Assembly (NCBI GenBank): GCA_039199225.1
Contig: JBCCSZ010000042.1
Location: 1 to 34,114, forward strand
Direction: 5' to 3'
Origin: JBCCSZ01 sp039199225
GTDB lineage: Bacteria; Bacteroidota; Bacteroidia; Chitinophagales; Saprospiraceae
DNA length: 34,114 bases
In this document: positions 24,294-31,737 of the stretch, piece after piece
How positions within the stretch are numbered: the stretch's first letter is position 1
Layout of the letters: each line of letters starts with the position of its first letter
Translations under genes and position numbers: made by a program
Notes under the pieces: model-generated
Databases searched by the model: none
What the model was told of the DNA's origin: nothing
What the model saw: the letters and a program-made list of their open reading frames with translations, nothing else

Positions 24294-25112
24294 ATGTTCA
24301 AGAATCCTGTTCCAATGTTCTGCCTCCTGGCAGCATCGCTCTGTCTCTTGCTACCCTCCTGTGTCAGCCACAAGGACTTGGTCAGCATTAACGGCAACGA
24401 ATCAGTCCCCAAAGACCTTCGCTATCCACAAGAAGTTTCCAATACCGTATTGTACAAATATCAGCCGTATCGCATTCAGGCTTACGATCAATTGATGATC
24501 CGAATCAACGCCTTTGATGGAACGACAGAAGATTTTCTGCAGCGCGAATTTGCCATTGAAAACAACAATAACAACAACATCGATTTTTCTCCGGAATCGG
24601 TTTACTTCAACAGCTATATCGTCAATGACTCCGGCTATATTTATCTGCCTATGTTGGGACGAATGGATGTTTCGGGCCACACAATGACCAGCTTGAAGCA
24701 CCACCTTGACCAGGCTTACAGTCCATATTTACGCTTCGCTTCCACCACCATCAAACTCGCCAATATGCGGGTGACTGTTCTGGGAGAAGTTAACAATCCT
24801 GGTGTCCACACCTTGTACAATGAGCGAACCACACTACTGGACGCCATCAGCCTGGCAGGAGATTTTACAGACTTTGCCAACCGGGGAAAAATCAAATTGA
24901 TCCGACAAACCAATCGGGAGGCCCATTCTGTTTATTTGAATCTCAACAAAGCGGATTTTCTGACAACGGAGTACTACTACATCCAACCTTCAGATGTAAT
25001 TTATGTAGAACCGACCCGTAAAAAGGCGCTCGATGTCAGCAATCGCACTTTGGGCGTTGTGATCTCTGCGGTTTCCCTCGCAGCCCTGGTCATCAATGTT
25101 CTTTTCAAATGA
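24294..25112 (+). CDS. Wza-like polysaccharide export outer-membrane lipoprotein
   Basis: Predicted outer-membrane channel component for exopolysaccharide or capsule export, working with the Wzc-like protein downstream. The 272-residue protein opens with a lipoprotein signal (MFKNPVPMFCLLAASLCLLLPSC, C23). A Poly_export domain follows ('YRIQAYDQLMIRINAF' and 'YIVNDSGYIYLPMLGRMDVSGHT'), then one SLBB domain ('VTVLGEVNNPGVHTLYNERTTLLDAISLAGDF'). A hydrophobic C-terminal helix (TLGVVISAVSLAALVINVLF) could be the membrane-inserting segment, as in Bacteroidota Wza homologues. Residues N90-N95 are a run of six asparagines encoded by AAC/AAT codons. It is the first gene of the locus, behind a strong terminator, and is separated from the Wzc-like gene by the duplicated element. 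Confidence 0.93.
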   Translation: MFKNPVPMFCLLAASLCLLLPSCVSHKDLVSINGNESVPKDLRYPQEVSNTVLYKYQPYRIQAYDQLMIRINAFDGTTEDFLQREFAIENNNNNNIDFSPESVYFNSYIVNDSGYIYLPMLGRMDVSGHTMTSLKHHLDQAYSPYLRFASTTIKLANMRVTVLGEVNNPGVHTLYNERTTLLDAISLAGDFTDFANRGKIKLIRQTNREAHSVYLNLNKADFLTTEYYYIQPSDVIYVEPTRKKALDVSNRTLGVVISAVSLAALVINVLFK

Positions 25113-25155
25113 CGGATATAAGTAGTTCGTACAATTAAGTAAACTAATAATTTGC

Positions 25156-25269
25156 ATGAAAGCTTTTCCACATACTTCATTTAAAATACTCGTCGATGCG
25201 ACAGCATCGCCTGTGTTTTTAGCTTCGTCTGTAAAAAAATTTCTCTCCAACTTCTTGTTAACCCAATAG
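25156..25269 (+). CDS. Putative small ORF in repeat copy 1 (37 residues)
   Basis: ATG at 25156 to TAG at 25267-25269. The peptide begins MKAFPHTSFKILVDATASPV and ends SNFLLTQ. It is mildly hydrophobic with four lysines and could form an amphipathic helix over its second half (FLASSVKKFLSNFLL). I recognise no family. Support for translation is that the second copy keeps the frame open and that three of the four differences between the copies are silent. No ribosome-binding site is visible, as is usual in this phylum. It may be a leader peptide, a small membrane-active peptide, or not expressed. Confidence 0.4.
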   Translation: MKAFPHTSFKILVDATASPVFLASSVKKFLSNFLLTQ

Positions 25270-25318
25270 CTACGAGCTACTTAAGCAGTTCGTACAATTA
25301 AGTAAACTAATAATTTGC

Positions 25319-25432
25319 ATGAAAGCTTTTCCACATACTTCATTTAAAATACTCGTCGATGCGACAGCATCGCCTGTGCTTTTGGCTTCGTCTGTGAAAA
25401 AGTTTCTCTCCAACTTCTTGTTAACCCAATAG
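25319..25432 (+). CDS. Putative small ORF in repeat copy 2 (37 residues)
   Basis: ATG at 25319 to TAG at 25430-25432, 13 bases before the wzc-like ATG. It is identical to the copy 1 peptide except Phe21 to Leu. The codons TTA/TTG (22), GTA/GTG (26) and AAA/AAG (28) differ silently. Its closeness to the next start would allow translational coupling to the Wzc-like gene, which makes a leader-peptide role plausible. The case is inference from sequence pattern only. Confidence 0.42.
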   Translation: MKAFPHTSFKILVDATASPVLLASSVKKFLSNFLLTQ

Positions 25433-25445
25433 CTACGAGCTGCTT

Positions 25446-27878
25446 ATGAATACACAACCCAATAAACTGGCGAGCAGTACCATTTCGGAGGTCAACCTAA
25501 AGCTATTTGTCCGCAAATTACTAGAACACAAATGGCTTTTCATCATCAGTGTTCCATGCTTTATGATGCTGGCCTTGATCTACAACAAGATTGCATCTCC
25601 TGTTTATGAAGTACAGAGTTCGCTTTTGATCGAAACATCGGGCCAGAGTCGGATGTTGGGAGAAAGTCAGTACATGGAAGGTGGGCTCGGCCAAATTGGA
25701 ACAGAGAAAAATCTCTACAATGAAATCGGTATTTTAAAATCTTATAAACTGATTCGACGGACCCTTCAGGCACTCGATTTCCGGGTCAGCTATCACGCCA
25801 AAAGTTGGTATAAGAGTAGAGAATACTATGGTTATTTTCCTTTTGAGGTTATCTTAATAGAAGATGCACCACAAGCATTTGACCTTCCCATCACCCTTCT
25901 GCCCCTAAGCGGCGAAAAATTTCGATTAAAAGCTCTTGGTAAAAAAATCGCGGTCAGCCAAGCGGCAAACAACAGCAATCGGGAAGTTTCAGAGATTGAT
26001 TTCCAAGGTATTTATGCTTATGGCGACACCATCCAACACGCCTATTTTAATTTTATCATCCAGCGGGTAGACTACCCGGTCGAAGCTGCTGAGTTCAAAG
26101 ACCAGGAGCTGTCTTTTGTGGTCCACGACCTGAACGACTTAGTCACCTCCTACCAAGACAAGCTAAAAGTTGAGCAATTTGACATACAGGCAAGCATCCT
26201 CAACCTACGAACCAAGGGAGCTGTATTGGAAAAGGAAGTGCGCTTTTTGCGCAAGCTCACCGAGCTTTTCATCAGCAGTAAATACCTTGAGCGCGTTGAA
26301 ATAGCTGCCAGCAAGGAACGCTTCATAGAAAACCAATTGACGAGTATCGCCGATTCACTGGCAGATGCGGAGCGTGCACTGGAAAGTTTTAAAAAAGGCG
26401 CCAATGCAGTTGACCTGACGAGAACCGCCTCCAACGGATTGGATCGCCTCCAAAACCTAGAGGCCGATAAGGGTCAAATGGAAATCAACATCCGCTATTA
26501 TCGCTCCTTGCTGGAATACATCGACCAAGCCGATGGCATTGAAAAAATCGTCGCTCCGTCTGTGGTTGGCATCAACGCACCTATATTGAATGAAAACCTC
26601 TTAGAGCTCAAGCGTCTGAATACCGAAAAAACCAGGCTGCAGTTCATCAAGGGAAAGCAAAGCTATGACCTGGAAATCATCGACCGGCAAATCAAAAACA
26701 CCACCAATTCCCTAAAAGAAAACATTCGAAACCTGATACAGTCTTCCCGAATGGCGCTAGGCGGTAAAAACCAACAGATTGCAAAGCTGGAACGTACGAT
26801 TGACCAATTGCCCAGTAACGAAAAGCAGCTGTTGAACTTTCAGCGGAAGCGCAACTTGTACGAAAATCTTTTCAATTACCTCAAACAGGAATTGGCCAAA
26901 ACGGGCATCGCCCGGGCAGAAAATATTGCAGATACCAAGGTGCTGGACGAAGCCCGGATGGTAGGCAACGGCCCGGTGTCTCCCCAAAAGGCCATGAACT
27001 TAATCCTAGCGTTTTTGATGGGCTTAATGCTGCCCACGGCTTGGATTGTTTTCGCCGATTCTTTCACGGAAAGCATCCACGACCTAGACCACCTCAAATC
27101 GCTGACCACAATCCCAGTGACAGCAGCAGTTTATCAGGCTCGACAAAAGGGACCCACGCAACTCAACCTTCCATCCGAGTGGCAGGCTGAAGAATCATTT
27201 CGGAACGTAGCAGCCAGCTTGCAATTTCAATTGGGCAGTGCAGACAAAACCGTCATTGGTATCTGTTCTTCCATTTCAAAGGAAGGAAAAACCTATTGTA
27301 CTGTCAACCTAGGCGCTACCCTGGCTAGGGAAGGCAAAAAGGTCTTGCTGATGGACCTAAACTTCCGCCATCCACAACTGTATCAAACAGAGAAGCAGCC
27401 ACCCGAAAGTGGTTTGGTTGATTATTTAAAAAATCAAGAAGTACGACTGGAAAATATTTTGCATGCCGATCGCCAGGTGAATAACCTCCACTACATCCAA
27501 GCGGGAGCCTTCAATGGCAATCCACATGAGCTGCTCAATAGCCACCGACTGAAAGCCTTGTTGGAAGGTCTGAGAGCAGCCTACGACTACATCCTATTGG
27601 ATACCCCAGCCCTTCAATTGGTAGCTGATTATCTACTGATTGCACCTTTGGTTGATGTCAATATATTTGTATTGCACAGCAAACATTCTCGCATTTCTTT
27701 TATCAACAGCTTGCAAGAAACCATTGACAAAGGGTCGTTGGAGCAATGCTTTTTGTTGTTGAATGGTTCGGCGGGACCTTTGCGGTACAGCTATCCATAT
27801 CCACGGCCGGCTGAAGCTCGGAAAAAGCGCCTGAATCTGGCCGACAAGTTTCTACGAAGCAAAAAACGCCCGGCCTGA
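25446..27878 (+). CDS. Wzc-like chain-length regulator with tyrosine-kinase (BY-kinase) domain
   Basis: Inner-membrane protein that controls polysaccharide chain length and couples polymerisation to export through the Wza-like channel. The 810 residues comprise a Wzz-type N terminus with a membrane helix (WLFIISVPCFMMLALIYNKI, about 30-50), and a periplasmic domain with a coiled-coil stretch (about 285-480). A 'GPVSPQKAMN' motif comes before the second membrane helix (LILAFLMGLMLPTAWIVF, about 518-536). The cytoplasmic BY-kinase domain shows Walker A SKEGKT (611-616), Walker A' MDLNFRHP (636-643), GNPHELLNS and Walker B LLDTPA with D719. A tyrosine cluster YSYPYP lies near the C terminus. In Walker A' the usual aspartate is N639. 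The stop overlaps the next start (TGATG). Confidence 0.93.
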   Translation: MNTQPNKLASSTISEVNLKLFVRKLLEHKWLFIISVPCFMMLALIYNKIASPVYEVQSSLLIETSGQSRMLGESQYMEGGLGQIGTEKNLYNEIGILKSYKLIRRTLQALDFRVSYHAKSWYKSREYYGYFPFEVILIEDAPQAFDLPITLLPLSGEKFRLKALGKKIAVSQAANNSNREVSEIDFQGIYAYGDTIQHAYFNFIIQRVDYPVEAAEFKDQELSFVVHDLNDLVTSYQDKLKVEQFDIQASILNLRTKGAVLEKEVRFLRKLTELFISSKYLERVEIAASKERFIENQLTSIADSLADAERALESFKKGANAVDLTRTASNGLDRLQNLEADKGQMEINIRYYRSLLEYIDQADGIEKIVAPSVVGINAPILNENLLELKRLNTEKTRLQFIKGKQSYDLEIIDRQIKNTTNSLKENIRNLIQSSRMALGGKNQQIAKLERTIDQLPSNEKQLLNFQRKRNLYENLFNYLKQELAKTGIARAENIADTKVLDEARMVGNGPVSPQKAMNLILAFLMGLMLPTAWIVFADSFTESIHDLDHLKSLTTIPVTAAVYQARQKGPTQLNLPSEWQAEESFRNVAASLQFQLGSADKTVIGICSSISKEGKTYCTVNLGATLAREGKKVLLMDLNFRHPQLYQTEKQPPESGLVDYLKNQEVRLENILHADRQVNNLHYIQAGAFNGNPHELLNSHRLKALLEGLRAAYDYILLDTPALQLVADYLLIAPLVDVNIFVLHSKHSRISFINSLQETIDKGSLEQCFLLLNGSAGPLRYSYPYPRPAEARKKRLNLADKFLRSKKRPA

Positions 27879-29254
27879 TGAATTCGGAATTCGCCAATCC
27901 GTCCCTCTATGGAGAAACCAACCTAGACCTGATCTATGCCTACTTTGGTCTGGCATTCCTGATGAGTGCTTTCATCGTTTACAAAGCCAAAACAACTTAT
28001 TGGGTAGAGTTATTTATACTCTCCTTTTACCTGATGACCGGCAATTTGAACGAAGAGTTGACCTTCGCTTTGCCAGGTATTTCCTTTTTTGAAATACAAC
28101 CAGACCGACTGCTGTTTTTGTATTTTTCTTTTTTTCTGACTCGTCAGTTGTTTCAACCCCAAGCGTCCAACACAGGTACGAGGGAATGGAAGGTCCCCTG
28201 GTTTATACTGATGATTTTTCTTTATGCTGCTTGGATCATAATCTCACAGATCAGCCACCTGGTCGATCTGGGCGTAGAAGAAGTTATACTAAGTACGATC
28301 CACTGTTTGACAGTCATTGTTTTGATCTATGCGATGCGTCGGCTGGCCGATCGTCAAAGCCTGGCAGTGCTGGGAAAGGCATTCATCATCGGAGCAGTTG
28401 TTACTGCTTTGGTCAGCATCATCCAATTGGTGTACGACCCCATGTTCTTGCGCATTGGTGACCAGCGGATCGCCTTCGGCACGGTCCTGCGTTCCAACGG
28501 TCTTTTCAACAATGAATATTGCAATGCCTACTTTATGATCACAGCTTTGGCTTGGACCTTGATCAGCGTCCGGCAGCAGCGTATGCGCTTTTTGCTCATC
28601 GCCATTTTTACGCTGGGCGTCATTTCCTCTTTTCAACGAATGAGCTGGCTGATACTGAGCTTGGTACTGGTCATTTATGTTTTAAAAATCGAACAAATCG
28701 CTTTGGAGAAACTCGTTCTACTGAGCTTGTGCGGCCTGATTGGTTTAGTCAGTATTTTCATCATCTTCAACCGGGAAATTATGAATTCCGGATTGGTGAA
28801 AGAGCGTTTGTCCGAAGTACCAGATAGCCGTCTGGGGTATTACAGGATGGTCATCGACAACATCGGAAAGAAACCGCTGTTTGGCTATGGTGGCAAAAAC
28901 AACGAGCTGTACTACTACAGCATGTTGCGGATCACCCACGAGCGCAAGCGGGCAACGGGCGAAGAGGGTGACATTCACAGTGGATATTTTAGCTCGCTAT
29001 TTTATTACGGTGTACCGGGGCTTATTTTTTTCATTGCCTTTGTTGGGCTGGCCCTACTCTACTTTGGACAATTGTACAAGCAGCACATCTTTTTTGCTGT
29101 ACCATTCTTACTGGGTTTACTGTATGCTATTGGCAATCTGACCAATACCCTTTTGTTTTCCCAGTATTTATCCATCATCTACGCCATACACCTCGGGCTT
29201 GGCTGGGGTGTAAGAAATATGAGGACGGAGAGTTTAGCTTCGTTGGGCAACTAA
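27878..29254 (+). CDS. Wzy-like O-antigen polymerase/ligase family membrane protein
   Basis: Predicted inner-membrane protein that polymerises, or ligates, undecaprenyl-linked oligosaccharide repeat units in the periplasm. The 458 residues hold about eleven hydrophobic segments. A large periplasmic-loop region lies before the last few, with a pattern typical of this superfamily: 'SRLGYYRMVIDNIGKKPLFGYGGKNN', then 'GDIHSGYFSSLFYYGVPGLIFFIAF'. The His-Ser pair and the preceding GYG are the most conserved features I can see. The N-terminal half has the usual 'FEIQPDRLLFLYFSFFL' stretch. ATG at 27878 shares bases with the upstream TGA, so translation is coupled to the Wzc-like gene. Polymerase (Wzy) and ligase (WaaL) cannot be told apart from sequence alone; context favours polymerase. 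Confidence 0.87.
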   Translation: MNSEFANPSLYGETNLDLIYAYFGLAFLMSAFIVYKAKTTYWVELFILSFYLMTGNLNEELTFALPGISFFEIQPDRLLFLYFSFFLTRQLFQPQASNTGTREWKVPWFILMIFLYAAWIIISQISHLVDLGVEEVILSTIHCLTVIVLIYAMRRLADRQSLAVLGKAFIIGAVVTALVSIIQLVYDPMFLRIGDQRIAFGTVLRSNGLFNNEYCNAYFMITALAWTLISVRQQRMRFLLIAIFTLGVISSFQRMSWLILSLVLVIYVLKIEQIALEKLVLLSLCGLIGLVSIFIIFNREIMNSGLVKERLSEVPDSRLGYYRMVIDNIGKKPLFGYGGKNNELYYYSMLRITHERKRATGEEGDIHSGYFSSLFYYGVPGLIFFIAFVGLALLYFGQLYKQHIFFAVPFLLGLLYAIGNLTNTLLFSQYLSIIYAIHLGLGWGVRNMRTESLASLGN

Positions 29255-29263
29255 AACTGTGGC

Positions 29264-30619
29264 ATGATTCACAAACTCAAGGCGATGATTGGCAAAGGGC
29301 ATGAGCGAAGCGTTCGTGCACGAAAAAATATCCTGATGGCTATTGGCTTCAAGGGTATTGGCATGTTGATCGGCTTTGCTTATTTTCCTTTATCCCTGGC
29401 GTACCTGAGTCCTGCCAAGTTTGGCATTTTTCTGACTTTGACCTCTATGATTGATTGGTTTGGCGAGTTGGACATTGGCATTGGCAATGGCTTGCGCAAC
29501 CGCTTGGGGGAGGCCATCGCCGATGGAGATGAAGAAAGTGCACGTGGGTATGTGAGTACTGCTTATTATGCATTGGGAAGTATATTTTCCGGTGTAAGCA
29601 TCGTTTTTCTCATTGCTGCCTTTTTTGTTCCCTGGGCCGATTGGCTGCAAGCCGATCCAAGTCTCAACCGCGAGATCGCCATTCTGGCGGTCTTGATGTT
29701 TGGTGCGTTTGCCATCAACTTTGTCTCTGCACTGGTCTATGAAATCTTTTATGCCCTACAGCGAACGGCGATGGTCGATCTATTTTCCACCATCAGTAAA
29801 GTAGCCTTCCTCTTGGTCATTTTCGGCTTAATCTTTTTTACTTCCGAATCCTTGGTTTTATTTGGTGCTGCCAAAACATTCACCTTTGCCCTGGTACCAC
29901 TTTTCGTGGGGCTGTATTACTTCCGAGGTGAATTCAAGCGCTTTCGGCCATCCTTAAAACTGGCCAATCGCAAATACTTCCGCACGTTGTTTTCCTTGGG
30001 TTCTCAGTTTTTCATCATCAAATTTGCGATGATCATCATTCACCAAACCAACAACATCCTCATTGCCCGCTATGTCTCGCTGGAAGATGTTACTGCCTAT
30101 GAAGCAGCCTACAAATACCTTTCTATATTTTTGATGTTGTTCGTTATTCTTTCCAACCAATATTGGGCAGCTTGTATTGAGGCTTATCGCAAAGGCGACC
30201 TTGCTTGGATGCGCAATACGGTGTCGAGCATCATCAAGGTATGGCTCGGCACTTTACTGGTTTGTGCTTTGATGATATTGGCAGCACCTATGGTTTTTGA
30301 GCTGTGGTTGCAAGGCAAAATTGTTATCCCAATGGGTTTGACGTTTTCAGTAGCCGTATCCATTTCCATTTACAATTGGGTCAACCTTTTCAATTTGGTA
30401 CTCAATGGTACTGGGAAAGTTCGCTTGCAGATGTATGCCTGGTTGGGAGCCAGCCTGTTGAACATTCCACTTTCGATATTCCTGGCCACTGGGCTCGGAC
30501 TCGGCACAATCGGTATAGTATTGGGTACAGTAGTTTCTATGATTCCGTTGGCCATTCTATCGCCAATTCAGGTGAGAAAAATACTGGCCAACACCGATAA
30601 GGGTATTTGGACTAAGTGA
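29264..30619 (+). CDS. Wzx-like polysaccharide flippase (PST/MOP family)
   Basis: Predicted lipid-linked oligosaccharide flippase of the MOP superfamily, moving repeat units across the inner membrane for the polymerase. The 451 residues show about twelve hydrophobic segments. The N-terminal pattern is typical (NILMAIGFKGIGMLIGFAYFPLSLAYLSPAKFGIFLTLTSMIDWFGELDIGIGNGLRNRL), with the conserved 'Y-L-x-P-x-x-F-G' and 'D-I-G-I-G-N-G-L-R-N' segments. A basic region lies after the first half (YYFRGEFKRFRPSLKLANRKYF). It begins nine bases after the polymerase stop and ends overlapping a possible GTG of the next gene, so it lies in the same operon. Oligosaccharide specificity cannot be predicted. Confidence 0.93.
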   Translation: MIHKLKAMIGKGHERSVRARKNILMAIGFKGIGMLIGFAYFPLSLAYLSPAKFGIFLTLTSMIDWFGELDIGIGNGLRNRLGEAIADGDEESARGYVSTAYYALGSIFSGVSIVFLIAAFFVPWADWLQADPSLNREIAILAVLMFGAFAINFVSALVYEIFYALQRTAMVDLFSTISKVAFLLVIFGLIFFTSESLVLFGAAKTFTFALVPLFVGLYYFRGEFKRFRPSLKLANRKYFRTLFSLGSQFFIIKFAMIIIHQTNNILIARYVSLEDVTAYEAAYKYLSIFLMLFVILSNQYWAACIEAYRKGDLAWMRNTVSSIIKVWLGTLLVCALMILAAPMVFELWLQGKIVIPMGLTFSVAVSISIYNWVNLFNLVLNGTGKVRLQMYAWLGASLLNIPLSIFLATGLGLGTIGIVLGTVVSMIPLAILSPIQVRKILANTDKGIWTK

Positions 30620-30627
30620 GCGAGCTT

Positions 30628-31737
30628 ATGAAAATAATGATGCTGATTGATAGTCTGGTTCGAGGAGGTCGAGAACGCCGCCTACTAGAGCTGTTGAAAG
30701 CTTTTTCCCAAAGAGAAGGCATTCAGACGGTACTTGTATTATTTTCCAGAAGGGTGGAATACGAGGAGATCAAACAAATGGACCTTCCTATTTACTATCT
30801 CGATCGAAAACCGGCCAAAGACCCTAGGGTGTTTTATCGATTGTGGCAATTGTGCAAAAAAGAAAGGCCCGATGTGCTGCACTGCTGGGGTTGGATGCCT
30901 GCCGTCTATGCCGTACCCACAGCCCTTCATTTGAATATTCCACTGCTCAATGCCAGCATATCGGATGCACCACACGACCTACATTGGGGAGACCCACGCT
31001 ATTTCAGAGCCCGAATCACTTTTCCATTTTCCAAAGCGATTGTCGGTAATTCCAAAGCTGGCTTGAATGTCTACGATGCCCCAAAATCCAAGAGCTATTG
31101 CATTTATAATGGCTTTGATTTTCAACGCATAAAGCATTTAGAAGCGCCTGATTGCATTCGCAAAAAGTTAAACATCCAAAGCAAATACATCGTCGGGATG
31201 GTTGGTGCTTTTTACAAACGAAAAGATTATGTCACCTTTCTAAGGGCTGCCCAAGAGGTTCTTGAACAAGGGACAGATGTCACCTTTCTGGCCATCGGAG
31301 ACGGCCCCACTTTGGAACAAATGAAAAACAAGGTCCCACCTGCCTACAAAGACCGAATTCTCTTTACGGGTCTGATGTCCAATGTTGAATCCATCGTCAA
31401 TTGCTTCGACATCGGGGTGTTGACCACCTATACCGAAGGCATCTCCAATGCCATTATGGAATACATGGTATTGGGCAAGGCTGTCATAACTACTGGAAGC
31501 GGTGGCATTCGGGAGATCGTACAGGATGGCCACACGGGTTATGCACTACCTAGTGGCAGTTGGCTGCAGTTGGCCGACTATATCATACAGTTGCTCGAAG
31601 ACGATCAACTACGGCAAGCAATAGGTCAACGCGGCAAAGCATTGATCTATGAGCAATTCTCATTGGACCGGATGGAAAAAGAATACCTCGACCTGTATGG
31701 CCTTCTTACCAATGGTAAAATTCCGATTTTCGCATGA
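30628..31737 (+). CDS. Glycosyltransferase family 4 (first)
   Basis: Predicted retaining GT-B glycosyltransferase that adds a sugar to the lipid-linked repeat unit on the cytoplasmic face. I choose the ATG at 30628 (MKIMMLIDSLVRGGRERRLL), which places the glycine-rich 'LVRGGRERR' loop at the usual position; an in-frame GTG at 30616 would overlap the flippase stop. The protein has 369 residues. The C-terminal Rossmann half carries 'IVGMVGAFYKRKDYVTFLRA', 'FLAIGDGPTLEQM' and the GT4 EX7E motif EGISNAIME (E270, E278), then GSGGIREIVQDGHTGY. Its stop overlaps the next start (ATGA). No membrane segment is seen. Donor sugar is unknown. Confidence 0.93.
   Translation: MKIMMLIDSLVRGGRERRLLELLKAFSQREGIQTVLVLFSRRVEYEEIKQMDLPIYYLDRKPAKDPRVFYRLWQLCKKERPDVLHCWGWMPAVYAVPTALHLNIPLLNASISDAPHDLHWGDPRYFRARITFPFSKAIVGNSKAGLNVYDAPKSKSYCIYNGFDFQRIKHLEAPDCIRKKLNIQSKYIVGMVGAFYKRKDYVTFLRAAQEVLEQGTDVTFLAIGDGPTLEQMKNKVPPAYKDRILFTGLMSNVESIVNCFDIGVLTTYTEGISNAIMEYMVLGKAVITTGSGGIREIVQDGHTGYALPSGSWLQLADYIIQLLEDDQLRQAIGQRGKALIYEQFSLDRMEKEYLDLYGLLTNGKIPIFA

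Larger units (their letters stand above)
25119..25444 (+). repeat. Tandem direct repeat, two copies of 163 bp
   Basis: Copy 1 is 25119-25281 and copy 2 is 25282-25444. They differ at six bases, all transitions: 25123/25286, 25216/25379, 25221/25384, 25233/25396, 25239/25402 and 25279/25442, with copy 2 having C or G each time. The repeat fills the gap between the wza-like stop (25112) and the wzc-like ATG (25446), so copy 2 ends at the wzc start. Copy 1 has AAG where copy 2 has that ATG. Each copy holds a 6-bp stem CGATGC-GACA-GCATCG (25194-25209; 25357-25372) and an intact 37-codon ORF. It is not CRISPR-like: there are no spacers. Confidence 0.97.

Noticed and set aside
23690..24412. A 240-codon minus-strand frame opposite the DUF937-like gene
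   Set aside because: It crosses a strong plus-strand terminator and the start of the Wza-like gene, and its translation is low-complexity Pro/Leu/Ser from antisense Gly codons.
25119..25446. The tandem repeat as a CRISPR array or insertion-sequence footprint
   Set aside because: Only two directly abutting copies, no spacers, no terminal inverted repeats and no transposase remnant.
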